Shown here: in pieces, positions 21,939 through 34,185 of the stretch
How the letters are laid out: each line of letters begins with the position of its first letter
How positions within the stretch are numbered: the first letter of the stretch is position 1
Assembly: GCF_030269925.1 (NCBI RefSeq)
Contig: NC_085116.1
Span: 868,001-932,000 of the forward strand
Source: Bombyx mori
Taxonomy: Eukaryota > Arthropoda > Insecta > Lepidoptera > Bombycidae
DNA: 64,000 nt
Direction of reading: 5' to 3'
Program-made: the position numbers and the translations under genes
The notes under the pieces: generated by a model
Database searches by the model: none
What the model saw: the letters and a program-made list of their open reading frames with translations, nothing else
Told to the model about the DNA's origin: nothing

Positions 21939-23844
21939 GGGTAAAACCTGGATAGATGACGCAGCGGGATAGATGCCTCATGTTCTAAAAACCTAACTTC
22001 CCGCACTCATGACAAAAAAATTATTGAATAAGTAGGAACCACAGTCACCATAAACCTTATGTACCATTTGACAATCGCGTGGTGACGAAGTGTTTTCCTC
22101 GTGCATGTAATTTTCTCCGCGCGGAATTTCACGAACACGTCAAAGATTTAAAGGTTAATATTTAGCGTGGTATAACTTTATAATTAGTGTAAAATTCCAT
22201 TATATTTTTTACTACGTGAATATATTGGTTCATTGAGGCTGCATCTAGGTTTTTTTTTTTTTTTTTTTTTATTGCTTAGGTGGGTGGACGAGCTCACAGC
22301 CCACCTGATGTTAAGTGGTTACTGGAGCCCATAGACATCCACAACGTAAATGCGCCACCCACCTTGAGATATAAGTTCTAAGGTCTCAAGTTTAGTTACA
22401 ACGGCTGCCCCACCCTTCAAACCGAAACGCATTACTGCTTCACGGCAGAAATAGGTAGGGTGGTGGTACCCACCCGCGCGGACTCACAAGAGGTCCTACC
22501 ACCAGTAATTACGCAAATTATAATTTTGCGGGTTTTCATTTTTATTACACGATGTTATTCCTTCACCGTGGCAGTCAATCGTGAACATTTGTTTAGTACA
22601 TATTTCATTAGAAAAATTGGTACCAGCCTGAGATTCGAACACCGGTGCATCGCGCTCAACACGAATGCACCGGACGTCTTATCCGTTAGGCCACGACGAC
22701 TTCTAGGTGTAAATAAATGCTATTAAGTTTATAATTTATTTACAAAAAAATTGGGTATCTATCCTTATCACAAAGGATAGTTGCCCTGATTTTTTGGGGT
22801 ATAGGTGCCTTTAGGGGCATCTATCCCTCCATACTCTGCCATTTCAGAATATAGCTGAAATATGGCACGAAAACATAAAACACAAATAAATGAATTACAG
22901 TTCAAGCAGCGAATATGAAGACAATCCACTTAACTATAAAATGAAAGGAAATAAAACAATAGATTTGCCCCTAAAGAAATCTAAGGGATAAACCTAAAAC
23001 GCATGTAAATATATCTGGATTGAATGTTTTGAAAACTATAAAAATACGAAGTCGCAATCCGACTGGATTCAATGTTTAATGTTTCAGAACTAGCTACATG
23101 AAACGTGTTTTTCAGAAATGATGTAGAAGATGTGGAAAATTGAAAGCACTATCCAGTAAAACTTTAATTTGACAAAATAATAAAGATATCTTTATTGTGT
23201 TAATTTAATATAAAAAAATATGATTTTGCAATGTACACATTGACACTTAATGTGAATATTTTATAAATAATTAAGAATTTATAGTTTTGTTGAATAAATA
23301 TTTGTAAAATTTAATTTAATAAAAAAATAGGATAACGCATGTTGAAACTAAAAAAATGTAGTTTAGCTTACGCTTACTTAACGCTTTAAAAATTTAATTA
23401 TGATCATTTGTGTGATATGAGAATTATCTTTTAATTATAAACATTCAAAGACTAAAAAATACAAAATATTTTTTATTATTATGACCCATGTTTCTTGGAG
23501 ACAATTGCTCTGTTAGGAATAGAACTTCTTAATATTTGGATTGGTTTTTTCGTTTACACGGTATAAAGGGCATCTATCCTACACTGCATCTACAGGCATC
23601 TATCCTACTCAGTATTTTCTTGGTGGGGCAAGTATCCATACAGGTAGGCATCTATCCTCCAAAAAAAGGTTCTACGAAAAACGAATTTCTGTAAAATCTG
23701 TATTTTATAGATTTAAAAAAATTAATACTAATTAAACATAAAGGATTGAGCTAACTACATTAATAGAAATTATTCGTATAAAATTAATATTTTCAAAATT
23801 ACATGACTATTTCAAAAAGTGGGGCATCTATCTCGGCTTTACCC
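21939..23844. mobile_element. DNA transposon with subterminal repeats, TA duplication
   Basis: The ends are inverted repeats: GGGTAAAACCTGGATAGATG at the left and GGGTAAAGCCGAGATAGATG in reverse at the right. TA lies outside both (21937-21938 and 23845-23846). The motif GGCATCTATCC or its reverse recurs at least seven times, concentrated near the ends (about 21949, 21969, 22756, 22816, 23569, 23592, 23646, 23822). A Bm1 SINE (22251-22700) is nested in it. No long coding frame exists; a 33-codon ATG frame (22890-22991, MNYSSSSEYEDN...) is the only one that looks non-random. Tc1/mariner-type TA targeting is likely, but the family is unknown to me. Confidence 0.7.
22251..22700 (-). mobile_element. 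Full-length Bm1 SINE with 7-bp target duplication
   Basis: It runs from a 20-base T run (reverse of the A tail) through the full body to the tRNA-like head with GATTCGAACACCGG and ggccacgacgac. TCTAGGT flanks it at 22244-22250 and 22702-22708. It interrupts the DNA transposon at 21939-23844 and is therefore younger. Confidence 0.92.
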
Positions 23845-23984
23845 TATGTGTTTTATACTGATAAATATCACGCAACCTTAATTTCTGATGGAATGTTGGT
23901 TAGTAGATGGTCGTCTTCACATTAATATGAGTCCATACAATTAGTAAAGCTTATTAGAAAAAACTTATCCATTCTGAAGGAGAT

Positions 23985-24300
23985 CGGTATTGCCACAAGG
24001 CTGTCCGCTATCTGTTTCCAACGTATTCTCATGTACTCCGGTCACATCGCTCGTAGAGGCCCCGACAACTTAGAGAAGCTGATGGTAGTTGGTCAGGTTG
24101 ACGGGAGAAGATCACGCGCTCACCTACCCGCTGGTCTGATCTGGTAAAGACGCTCACCGACCTGCCAATAACCGAGGCTATAAAGACCGCCAAAGAGAGG
24201 AAGACGTGGGGAAGCATTGTGCATCGAGTGGTCAACATTTCAAACTAGACACGACCACCAGCAATGAAGAGACCGACTCAGAAGAAGATTAGAATAATTG
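23985..24300 (+). mobile_element. RTE-clade LINE C-terminal remnant
   Basis: Translation in two frames, joined by a frameshift near 24118, gives ICFQRILMYSGHIARRGPDN and then SPTRWSDLVKTLTDLPITEA with KERKTWGSIVHRVV, the RTE C-terminal pattern. The 3'UTR has 'acacgaccaccagcaatgaa' and 'gactcagaagaagatt', as in the copies at 32430 and 53500. Confidence 0.78.
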
Positions 24301-24310
24301 TAAATAGACA

Positions 24311-24640
24311 TTCTTTAACAAAAACTGACTTCAAAGAGAAAAAAAACAAATTAATGTACACTAAAAATAATAATCATCGAAATCGGTTGGCGTGATATTG
24401 AGTTATTGAGTTATTTATCTATTTGTCGCGCACGTACTTAATGCAAATTCAAGACTTATATGGTTTTCTCATGTATACCGTTATCAGAACTGGACTAAAT
24501 TGAAATTTGAAATGAAACTTTCTAATAAAAAAAGAATCATCAAAATCGATTCACCCGGTCAAAAGTTATGAAGTAACAAACATAAAAAAAAAACATACAG
24601 TCCAATTGAGAACCTCCTCTTTTTGAAGTCGGTTAAAAAA
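24311..24640. mobile_element. TIR-bounded repeat (aaccgacttcaaa type)
   Basis: The left end (ttctttaac...actgacttcaaagag) and the reverse of the right end (ttttttaaccgacttcaaaaa) are inverted repeats. An isolated end of the same kind is at about 21885-21915. Short, no coding; probably a MITE common in Lepidoptera. Confidence 0.5.
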
Positions 24641-25106
24641 GCTATAATTTGTGTAGGTATTTTTCTACTCTCTATTAAAAACAGGGTGGATACGATGGTA
24701 TCACTTTAAATCGAAACAACCAAGCGACATAAACAAAAAAAGTACATTTTTTAAAGTCGAGATTAATTTTGTTCGTCTATTGCGTGAGTTAATAAAACGA
24801 AACCAGAGAAATATATGACGAGTTTTTTCTAACGCGGACCGGCCGACGCGACCTGTTGCTTACAACTGAAAAATGTATGGACATTAATAGCGACAGTTCG
24901 CGTTATTCTCTAAAAGCCTCTTCGGAAAACGTTATTTCGGTGCTCCAGACGTATTATCTGAAGATTTTTATAGACTCATTGGGGATAGAATCAATGAGAA
25001 ACATATGTATAATCACGGTATTTGTCAAAGCTTCCTTTTAAAATATTATGTCCTTATAGTCAGTCAGTCGAACGAAGAAAGTCATCACTATCCCTTCGTA
25101 TGAATT

Positions 25107-25415
25107 CGTCGTGGCCTAAAGGATAAGACGTTCAGTATACTCGTATCGATCGATGCGAGTGTGCCGGTATTCGAATCCTACAGGGGGGTATCAATTTTTG
25201 TAATGAAATATTTACTTAACAAATGTTCACGAATGACTTCCACGTGAAAGGAATAACGGAGTCTAATAAAAATCAATTCCGCAAAATTATAATTGGTGTA
25301 ATTACTGGTCGTAGGGCGTCTTCTGAGCCGACTAGGGTAGGTACCACGACTTCGCTTAGTTCTGTTCACAAAACACTAATGCATTTCGATACGAAGAGTG
25401 GAGTAGCTGCTGTAC
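25107..25415 (+). mobile_element. Bm1 SINE, diverged, head intact
   Basis: It starts with the tRNA-like head (gtcgtggcctaaaggataag, A box; 'gtattcgaatcct', B box), then 'aacaaatgttcacgaatgac' and the first body segment. The 3' part decays after about 25370. Confidence 0.8.
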
Positions 25416-25442
25416 TATATAAATGTTTTTTTTATGATTGAA

Positions 25443-25690
25443 GCATTACTTGTAGCCCCCTCCGGGCTTTCTCCAAAACAGGTGGACGAGCAAAGGTTCA
25501 GCCAGGGGGGACTTAACAGCTCAAGAGCCGCTGCTTCGCGAATAAATTTACTACCGGATCTGAATCGCGACCCGCTGAGAAGATCCGGCGAGAAACGTCG
25601 TCAGGTTTGAGCCCCGTGAGCTCACCTACTAGTTATGGTTACGCTGGAATAGCCTCTCAAGGCTACCAGCTTAGGTAGGAAAAAAAAACC
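25443..25690. mobile_element. Composite of family B (minus) and family A (plus)
   Basis: 25443-25600 is family B in reverse ('gacgagcaaaggttcagcca', 'ctactaccggatctgaatcg'). From about 25601 the sequence switches to the family A 3' end in forward orientation ('gtcgtcaggtttgagccccg', 'agcttaggtagg' plus nine A). An inverted 5' part joined to a forward 3' part is what twin priming produces, but the two halves come from different subfamilies. Confidence 0.55.
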
Positions 25691-28022
25691 AGTCTACACT
25701 ATATGATCGCTTGATTCATTCAACAACAGAAAGTTCATCACGAATTTTGTTCACCATGAGATCTGAAGTCGAAGACAGTATCGATCTCATCCATCTCACG
25801 AATATGTACGTTTTGTTATAAACCCTGAACAGTTTTCATCAACATTTCACAAATGTACCGTGAATCGGGATTCCGACAAACATCTGGAGTTCGAATCAAT
25901 AAGGCGCCGTTCTACTGATGCAAAAAAACGCTCGCGACAAATAAAACGCAGGCTCGACACGTGAGAGAGGGCTTGCTCGTTTTTCCGAACGCTATCTTCA
26001 TATCCGGCTGTGGAAAAACTCGCGGAGTCTGGCTCGTGTAGGACGAGAGCTCGGAGATTTTCACTTCAGTTATTTGGTTACGGTTCAAGATCAGGTTTAA
26101 ATTGAAGTTGATTGTGAATAATTTTGAAGGCTTCAAAATTTAAACTTGTCAAACCTACACACATGTGAATATAACATAAATCTTCTAATAAAAAATAATG
26201 TAGTTCTAATTGTTGGATCATTATATCATTTGGTACTCGCATTTATTTCTGATTTAAGGAAATAGTCATTCCTGGTTCAGCCTCTTGTCTGCCATGTCCA
26301 TTCGAACGTAGGTACAAAGAAAAAGTGTAATTTTATTTGTTATTTCGCGTAAAACTGTACTTTTCAACAATGTTCACTGAAAAACTGGTTCGTACATTTA
26401 CATACTTACTGCTGTTTCCATTACTTATAACAAATACCTATAAGTTATTTTACTTGAAGGATTTTGAAAAATAGAGTTAAATAAACACCAAAAGAATTAT
26501 TAAAAAAAATAACTTCAATGCGTATAAATTACAAAACAACAATAAAGAGAGAAAGAGAAATGTCGCCTTATACACAAACAAAATATCTTGCAATCAAACA
26601 TTCCAAGCTCTTAGACAATGTCTAACGTAATGCGGGCTCTGTCCGTATTTCTGTTGTTGTCTTTATCTGAAGACAGCGCAGTCTTGACAGGACGATGCTC
26701 ACAGATCCGCACGGATGTCTGCTTTAAAAAAGTTTTGAACTCAATGCATATAGACTTGTTAATTCTACCGCACCCGTTGAACTAATGTTTTGGAATCATT
26801 CGCTCAGATGAGCGAACTAATCTTGTTGTTTATATAGTCATCGACTCATAGAGACCGTAACGTGCATGCCGTGGTTTGCCGTGGGACATGAGTCTCATTA
26901 GCCTGCCTATTTTGCGATAGAAGCTGATAGAAGCTGGATTAATTCGTGCGAGCTTATAACACGCCTTACTCAAGTTCGCTTAGCCCCTTATCACAATAAA
27001 CTTATCCTACACTTGTCAACTTTGAACATTATCTGCTGAAATCGCTATAAAAAATTTTACTGTCGCATAATTTGAGTTGAGGCAATCAGCCGACTTGTCA
27101 GTTCGCATGGACCATATATAAATACGTTTTTATTAACTTTGGACCGTTGAGATGAGCTGGTTTATATTTTTATTAGTAATGATTAACGCTAGTTGTCCAG
27201 TAATTGATTTATGCTACTGAGCGGCAAGAGTACCGCTGTCAAGCTAAAAATTCAGAACAACGAATCGATACGATTTCCTCTAACGCGAATACGAATAATT
27301 AACTCGTATTTTGTTCTATAATAATTTAAATTTTAACGCGGGAATATCGCGATACTAACAGTAGTAATATTTATATAAAAAAATATGGTCAAAGCAAAAC
27401 TGTTCAGTATCATTTTCTCCTTTCAATCTCAACTCCTTTTCCTTTTGTTATTGTTTTTCGGTAAAAGCTATTTACGAGTTTGGTGAGATCAATAATTGTT
27501 TTTGAGAACAATGTGAATATTCCGCATTGAGGCGTCAGTGCTTATTGGAATTTGGATTACGGAGCGAACATTAAGTGCGTATAAATAAGCACGACTTAAA
27601 ACTGCAAATCTTTTTCTTACTTACGCATATAATAATATTTTGTGTACATGTATTCTATGCGCGTAATGTGAAGTTTGTTTGTACGTTTACAATTGAGCGC
27701 CATCTAGAGCGCCATCTAGAATTGGACATTATTTTTATTACAGAATTTTGTTGTTTGTAAATATGAGTTTCACAACATGATCGCAATTAATACCAAGGTC
27801 CAAGATTCTACCTGAAGCGTTGGCTCATCTACAATTTACTGAAGGCTATAACAAAACCTACGAATCTATCCAAATGGTGTGAAAACAATCGATAGGCCCG
27901 ACAGTACACTAATCCTTAAAGGCTCAATGTTAGTCTTGGAAAACGATTTTTGTTTCTTGTAATAGGTCCATGTGATTCCAAGCCAAGTTATGATTGAGAT
28001 TAAGCACTAAATATTCTCACAT
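25691..28022. other. Gene-free AT-rich stretch
   Basis: No gene or named element. A 14-bp direct duplication around 27699-27722 (gagcgccatctag) is visible. A 55-codon frame at 26618 with a hydrophobic N-terminus is discussed under rejected items. Confidence 0.4.
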
Positions 28023-28025
28023 TTA

Positions 28026-28672
28026 GGGTCGATTCGACCAAACAAGAGTAAATCTTATTCTTAGAATAACTCGTCAGTTAATCGAGAGTAAATCAATTTT
28101 ACGTTTTACCAACTACAATTCTAAGAATAGTGGGCCTATTCGGGAATTGTTACTATACCGCCGTTTCGCACGGAATAACGGAGCTATTCCTAGAATAAAT
28201 TAATGGCGTCTGTCAGTCCAACATCTGATTTCTGTCATTTCATAAATATTTATTCTGTTTTAATTTCAAGTCAACGCAATGCACTAAATGATTATTAATA
28301 GTCTGAATGCAACGTTTAAACGAAAAAAGATAAAACCACACGACAAAACTTGACAATTCCCTCAAACAAACAAGAAATAAAAATAATACGTTTGACAGCT
28401 GGATATCTTACACAACAGCTACTTTTTCACACTAAAATACGGCAAAATCGAGTTGACGAATTGTATGCTCTTACACTATGCCGTTGAACAACAACATTTA
28501 TTTGCCGGATTTTATTTTTGTTCACCATTCACTCTGCTATTCGCGTATTGTTATTCCTAGCGCAAGTATACGTGGAAAAACGACTATGAATTTACTCGAG
28601 ATTAAAATCATGGAATAGGTTATTCCTCGTATAGTTACTCGAGTTTAAATTTAAGTTTGGTCGAATCCGCCC
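28026..28672. mobile_element. 647-bp Harbinger-like MITE
   Basis: Left end GGGTCGATTCGACCAAAC and right end (reverse) GGGCGGATTCGACCAAAC match at 16 of 18 positions. TTA flanks both ends (28023-28025, 28673-28675). Subterminal segments are also inverted (gagtaaat...ttcttagaataactcg against actcgag...ggaataacctattcc). No coding frame. GG(G/C) termini with a TTA duplication point to PIF/Harbinger. Confidence 0.75.
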
Positions 28673-28675
28673 TTA

Positions 28676-31080
28676 GGCATCGAACAAGATAAAATCTCTC
28701 ATAGCAATATTATAAACTGAACTGCTCTTAAAATACTAAAGTTTAGCATGTAGTTATTGTACTAGGTACTAAAATAATACGTTTTATTTCGTATTCTCTG
28801 ATGTTGTTCAGTAATGTTGGTTTATGGATTATGAATTGTTTTGAACCTGCGTGTTTATCTACCTTATAAACAGTATCATATTTTAACTGTTTCTTACTGC
28901 GATTATTAGTTTTGATGAGTGCGCTGTTACAGGCGCATTGATGGGGGGTAGACTGAAGACTGCGGATAGGACACTCGTTGCAGATAAATCTGTCTACCCT
29001 CTTTTTAAGTGCTACCACAGGATTTCGATGACCCACCTTGACAATATAAACCAGTGGCACACTTTCTTTAGAACATGACGAGGATTGCTTCTAATTAATC
29101 ACAAAACAACGACCGCAAGAATATCTTTCTATGTTTGTATTAACCTGATGTGAATAATAAAAAATAACTTCAAAGCAACTAATTTTAATTTTATTAAAAA
29201 TAAACTTGATTTCAACAATAATTTGACAAAATTAAAGGTCACGACAACAGGTGATAATCAAAATAATAACCACAACAAAAACTTAAAATAGATAAGTGTG
29301 TACAGAGTGACGTAGTCATAGTGATGCAGGCTCTGATCCTTACCACCGGACGGCATAGCAAAGACTGACAATCACTTAGCAATCCATTCAGCTTGTTTTT
29401 ATAGGAATCTGTAGGTAATTACCAACTATAAACTCAAATACCCGCAATAAATACCGCTAACAATATACTAAATAGGCAAAGTCAGTTTAGTACCTTTTTC
29501 TCGTCTGTTTGTTAACTGGTTTTTATGTCTACGGGCTCCGGTAAACACTTAACATATTGGTGGGCCGTGAGCTCGTCCATGAAACAAAGCAAAAAAAAAA
29601 AGAAAAAAAAAAGGCTTCTATACAACGTTAATCAGCGGCATGGTTCTGACACGCTGTGTCTGAGCGGTTGCTGGTGATAAAACGTTATAAATATAATCCA
29701 TTACTCCAATCCAAGTAACCACTGAACAACATAAATTCATTACCAGTAACAAGGTGTTTCAATAGAAAAAAAAACAATTGAGTCCAGCACTTCCATTTAA
29801 TCAGGGGTCAAAAACATTTGTACACGACCGGCATGTGTTAAACAACGATAAACATGTAAACAACATGGTTACATAGATAAAAAACATCATTGGAAATGCT
29901 ACAATATAATGACATTTGCGAGTCACAAGCTTAACGATTAATTTTATCATTTTTTTTTAATTACAGCGAATTGGAAAATGTTTTTAGTAAAGCAGATGTT
30001 TTGTTGTTGTTTGATCTTTGAGTTTTTTTTTTTTGTGAACTTCGTAATAGTTTGCGGTGGCCGATGAAAAATGACAAAATGATTTCTTTGCACAATTTAT
30101 AGATGAAAACAAACGAGAAAGCGAGCAAAGCCGAGAAGGTACCACTAGCTATTTTTTTAGAATAAAATATTTTTTTCTTACACTGTTTTTTATTCAAATT
30201 TATTAATATCTGATTTCTATTTTCTACAAAAGCGTTTTTTTTTAGTTTTTTTAATCTATTATTTATTGGTATGTATTGCTTTTTGTTTCGTCGAGTTTCA
30301 AATCGCAACGATCCTGAAGAAGTTGAACTTGAATCAAAATGAGATTTGACGTTCAAGTTTCATACTTCGACATTCCGGCTCAAAGATTTCAGATTCATTC
30401 CATCGCCTCTTTTTCGAGGATCCATTCTGATAGGAGTCTCAGCTCTGTTCCTGGTATTTCGGATGGCAATCAGCTACAGTGACTAGTCGAGGAGGTCGCA
30501 CACCCGTCTGTCTTCTTCGGCAATAAACAAAAGCACGAAAAATTTTATTGATTTACAAAATATATTTAAATTTAATTGACACGTTGCTCATATTCCCTTG
30601 CTGCAATAACTAATTGGATATCCAAAGTAAATGATTAACCATTAGTGCGATGTATTCTTGATCACGTCAACGAGTTGGGATACTACGTTCATAATCACTT
30701 TCTATTTCACACTACACGACATTTTGCAATCTCGAACAATACAAAACGGTACCGAAAAGAGCGGTTTCTGTCATCGGCCACTGAACGCAATTGAGATTCA
30801 TGACTGTCATACAACTCGACTGATTCATGTCCCTACTAATAAACGTTGCTCGCGCCGTTTGCTTGTCATATTTGTATTGATGGGCTTTTTGACTCCGATA
30901 GATTGGCGGCAGGGCTATGACCGTACTGAGGCATTACAATTTTCAGCTATTTAAAATTTAAGATACAATCCGACTCAGAGTATTGGAAGTGGCACTTCTG
31001 AACGAATATCTGATGATCACGATTTTTTTGTATCTTTTCAGTTTTCTCAATACCTTTTTTACTTTTAATACTGTTAAGCG
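28676..31080. other. Gene-free stretch
   Basis: Very AT-rich, with Lys-rich chance frames (e.g. minus strand 29961-30356) that follow A runs. Only the Bm1 tail at 29520-29612 is recognised. Confidence 0.4.
29520..29612 (+). mobile_element. Bm1 SINE 3' tail
   Basis: 'tgtctacgggctccggtaaa', 'tgggccgtgagctcgtcc' and an A-rich tail. The rest is missing. Confidence 0.75.
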
Positions 31081-31475
31081 CTGAGGGTTCGAGATAAATA
31101 AAATTTCACCAAAGTACAACTAAAAACTGTATTCAACACTTAGAACACTTAAATACTTTACAAGCATTTTAAAACACTCAACAAAAACTTTAAAACTCTC
31201 AACTCGCTTCTTCCGTTTCGCTTCAGATGATCCGTTCGCTGTTTCGCTTCGAGTAGTTGATTACTGACTGACTGCGTGCCATCCCTACAACGCTTTTATA
31301 GCCGATACCTCATCCCTAGAATTATCGAGAATATTCCACACATCTCTAGTAGTAGTTTCCGCTATCTGTCAATAGATGGCGTTGTACTTTTCGAGCGTAC
31401 TAGGAGCTTCTAGATCCTTCGACATTCGTTCGACTATTCGGCGATAAATGGCGTTACTCTTACCGGCGTACCAAT
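31080..31475 (+). repeat. Unclassified dispersed repeat, copy 1
   Basis: About 395 bp are repeated in the same orientation at 33096-33472 with an estimated 20% divergence. Shared blocks include 'gataaataaaa', 'cacttagaacactt', 'tgtttcgcttcgagtagtt', 'agaattatcgagaatattcc' and gatggcgtt. It could be an LTR, but TG/CA ends and a primer-binding site are not evident. Confidence 0.7.
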
Positions 31476-31821
31476 ACAAAGAAAATAAGACGCATCGTAT
31501 GAAATTTGTTCCTATGTCTACTTGCAAACTATCGATAATTATTCAATATACCAATACTCTACATTCACATTACATAAACACAAATATACAATAATCGTGT
31601 AAAGTGAATTTAATAACTTTTTTACTTTCTTGCCCGCCCTAAGATATCGAGGTCAATTGAGTTGAAATATTGTTCATTGGGACTAGCTATCTCAATTCTA
31701 GGGCTTATAGGTTTCAGTGCATATTTATCTTGAGGTTAACAGTGAGATACTTCATCGCGCCTACAAAATAACATAATGATAAAAATAGCAAGGTAATGAA
31801 AGTAACATTCTAAAACATGAT

Positions 31822-32059
31822 TTACTGGTGGTGCTCTTGTGAGTCCGCGCGGGTAGGTACCATCACCCTGCTTATTTCTGCCGTGAAGCAGTAATGCGTT
31901 TCGGATTGAAGGGTGGGGCAGCCGTTGTAACTGTACCTGAGACCTTAGAACTTTATATCTCGAGGTGGGTGGCGCATTTACGTTGTAGATGTCTATCCCG
32001 TAACCACGTAACACCAGGTGGCCTATGAGTTCGTCCACCCATCTAAGCAATAAAAAAAA
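31822..32059 (+). mobile_element. Bm1 SINE, 5'-truncated
   Basis: It starts at ttactggtgg, runs through the body ('ctgccgtgaagcagtaatgc', 'ttacgttgtagatgtctat') and ends with AATAAAAAAAA. It lies between the two copies of the unclassified repeat. Confidence 0.88.
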
Positions 32060-32429
32060 CCATGATAACATGAATGTATTTGTGCAAACTACTGTCCAGC
32101 CTGTTGATGCTAAACCACGGCGACAGCACGGCGTGTTGGTGTGTGCGATGAATCAGGCAAACATAAATATCGTATAAGTTGGTCGTCACGCGGTGCCAAG
32201 TGTCAGCGTCGCAGGCAATTTGTCCGTTTGCCTGTATGATTTGTAACTAGCGTAGGTATGTAATTGGCACGCTCGGGTATAGGGCTGCCCAAAACTGATG
32301 CCTCTCAATCTAAAAATAATGCTGCACATTAGTCCGCATTATATGTATCCAGCTTTAAAATTTTACTAACAATATAAAGGTTTACTCGTAGTTCATAAAC
32401 ATATAAAAAGGGTGTTCAATGATGCCTAT

Positions 32430-32950
32430 CACTTTTTCTTCTCAGTCGGCATCTTTATTTCCGAAGGTCGTGTCTAGTTTGATAATTGTTCTCTAATCAC
32501 CCATTGCACAATTCCTCTCCACGTATGTTTATCTTCAGCAGTGGTTCAGATATTTGCATGCCGGTAAGTGATGCTATCAGTTTTAACACATTGGTAGGTG
32601 ATGGATTTCTGCAACTTGCAAGCAATATGTCCAAAGTAGTTTAGTGTGCGCTAATAAAATATTGTAGACGACGGCCTAGTTATTATGTGGAGCTCTTCGA
32701 GAATGGACAAGTTTGTTTGGGAAGCGGTCTGCATATGCATCCCATGCATAAGATAGTTCGTTTCCAATGCTATATCTCACATTCATCGATTCTGTTTCTA
32801 TGTCTCTTTATATCGTCCAAGATTCAACTCTCTAGAGGAAGATTGAAAAAACCATTGTGCGCATCTGCCTCACTTTGGCGTTACGGGATATGTTGCGATC
32901 TTTGTGTAGTTTCGTGAGTTTAGTCTTAGTCGATTTTCACATCCAGATTC
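32430..32950 (-). mobile_element. RTE-clade LINE remnant, thumb and C-terminus
   Basis: Minus-strand reading, over several frames with stops, gives MRTMVFSIFL...VESWTI, the typical RTE phrase after the RT core, then HSRRAPHNN or SILEELHI-type segments, TAEDKHTWRGIVQWV, and a 3'UTR ending 'agatgccgactgagaagaaa'. It is long decayed. Confidence 0.65.
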
Positions 32951-33095
32951 TTCTGTTTATTTCCCTTTCGCTTCACGGTTAAGGAGAGAGTCGAGATAGG
33001 TAAATTGGTCAAAAAAATGTAGGGAATCTCATGCCCACATACATACATACATCGAAAACATATGTGAATACGTCCACGGGAACAAAATATGGTTA

Positions 33096-33472
33096 CGCGC
33101 TGGGGTTTGGGATAAATAAAAATTCTACCGAATTATAAGTTTACACTGTATTAGCACTTAGAACACTTAAAACACTCACAAACACTTTAAAATTCTCAAT
33201 TCGCTTCTACCGCTTCGCTTCAGGTGATCCGTTGGCTGTTTCGCTTCGAGTAGTTCCGATTACTAACTGACTGCGTGCCATCTCTGCAACGCGTTCACAG
33301 CCGATACCGCATCCCTAGAATTATCGAGAATATTCCACAGAAGTCGAGTATTCGTCGAGTTTCCGCTGTATGATAATAGATGGCGTTGTACTTCTCGAGT
33401 GCTCTAGATGTTACTAGATCCTTCAATATTCGTTCGGCTATTCGGCTATAGATGGCGTTTCTTTTACCAGTG
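33096..33472 (+). repeat. Unclassified dispersed repeat, copy 2
   Basis: Direct-orientation partner of 31080-31475, with 'gggataaataaaa' at the left and 'ctatagatggcgttt' near the right. A short insertion ('agtcgagtattcgtcgagt') distinguishes it. Confidence 0.7.
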
Positions 33473-33479
33473 CAACAAT

Positions 33480-34185
33480 ATTATTAAAAGTAAATTTATT
33501 CAATAGAAGGCTTTCTTACCATGTTACCAAGTTTCTCTAATCTGTGCTTGAAATTAGATTCACTTCAATTCCTCACTAATTATGTAGAAATTTGTATCAG
33601 ATATGTATAGATAAGAACTGCACAAATACTATTTGGTATCTTATGGAAATATGTAACTCAGATTGGAAATCGGGAAAGTTGACATTGTTAATATTCAAAA
33701 CAGGTCGTATAATGACTTGAGCTAAAATAATGTGGAATTTTCTTAATTATTCGACTGTGGTAGCCCTTGTCAAAGAACAGTTAATCAACAGATAGGATTA
33801 CCGTCTTATTTATGCGTGTATTAAATACGAATAATAAATATATCTATGGAGTAGGTCAGTCAAGTCACAATTTTACAGTCATTGTTTAAATCTTGCATTT
33901 ATGGCTCGTGTCGAGCACTAAAGTCAATTAACGACATTCGCTTTACAGTTCATACGAGGCAGAGATTAAGCCCAGAGGATAGAAGTCAAATCCTTCTCAG
34001 ACTTCCGCTATATTTTTGTAATTGCTGTATTTTTGTGTAGTGGTCGCAGAGCGAAAGTCCTCGCGTCTTTGTGCATCAAACCGGCACGTATATGTAGCTA
34101 TAAAGCGATTATGTATTCCAATCGTTCCAAACCAAAGGTCGTGCGCTTAACAACAGGTGAGCGCTGTGCCCGTCTTCCCTTTTTT
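33480..34185. other. AT-rich spacer, nothing recognised
   Basis: No frame or element recognised. Confidence 0.4.

Noticed and set aside
26618..26785. 55-codon frame with hydrophobic N-terminus (MSNVMRALSVFLLLSLSEDS), like a small secreted peptide
   Set aside because: No known relative, no promoter context; the reverse strand resembles, from memory, a dispersed lepidopteran repeat.
28743..29060. 105-codon minus-strand frame with CNECP and CACN
   Set aside because: Cys spacing fits no zinc finger that I know and no splice context was found.
29961..30356. 131-codon Lys/Ser-rich minus-strand frame
   Set aside because: Composition follows A/T runs; low-complexity chance frame.
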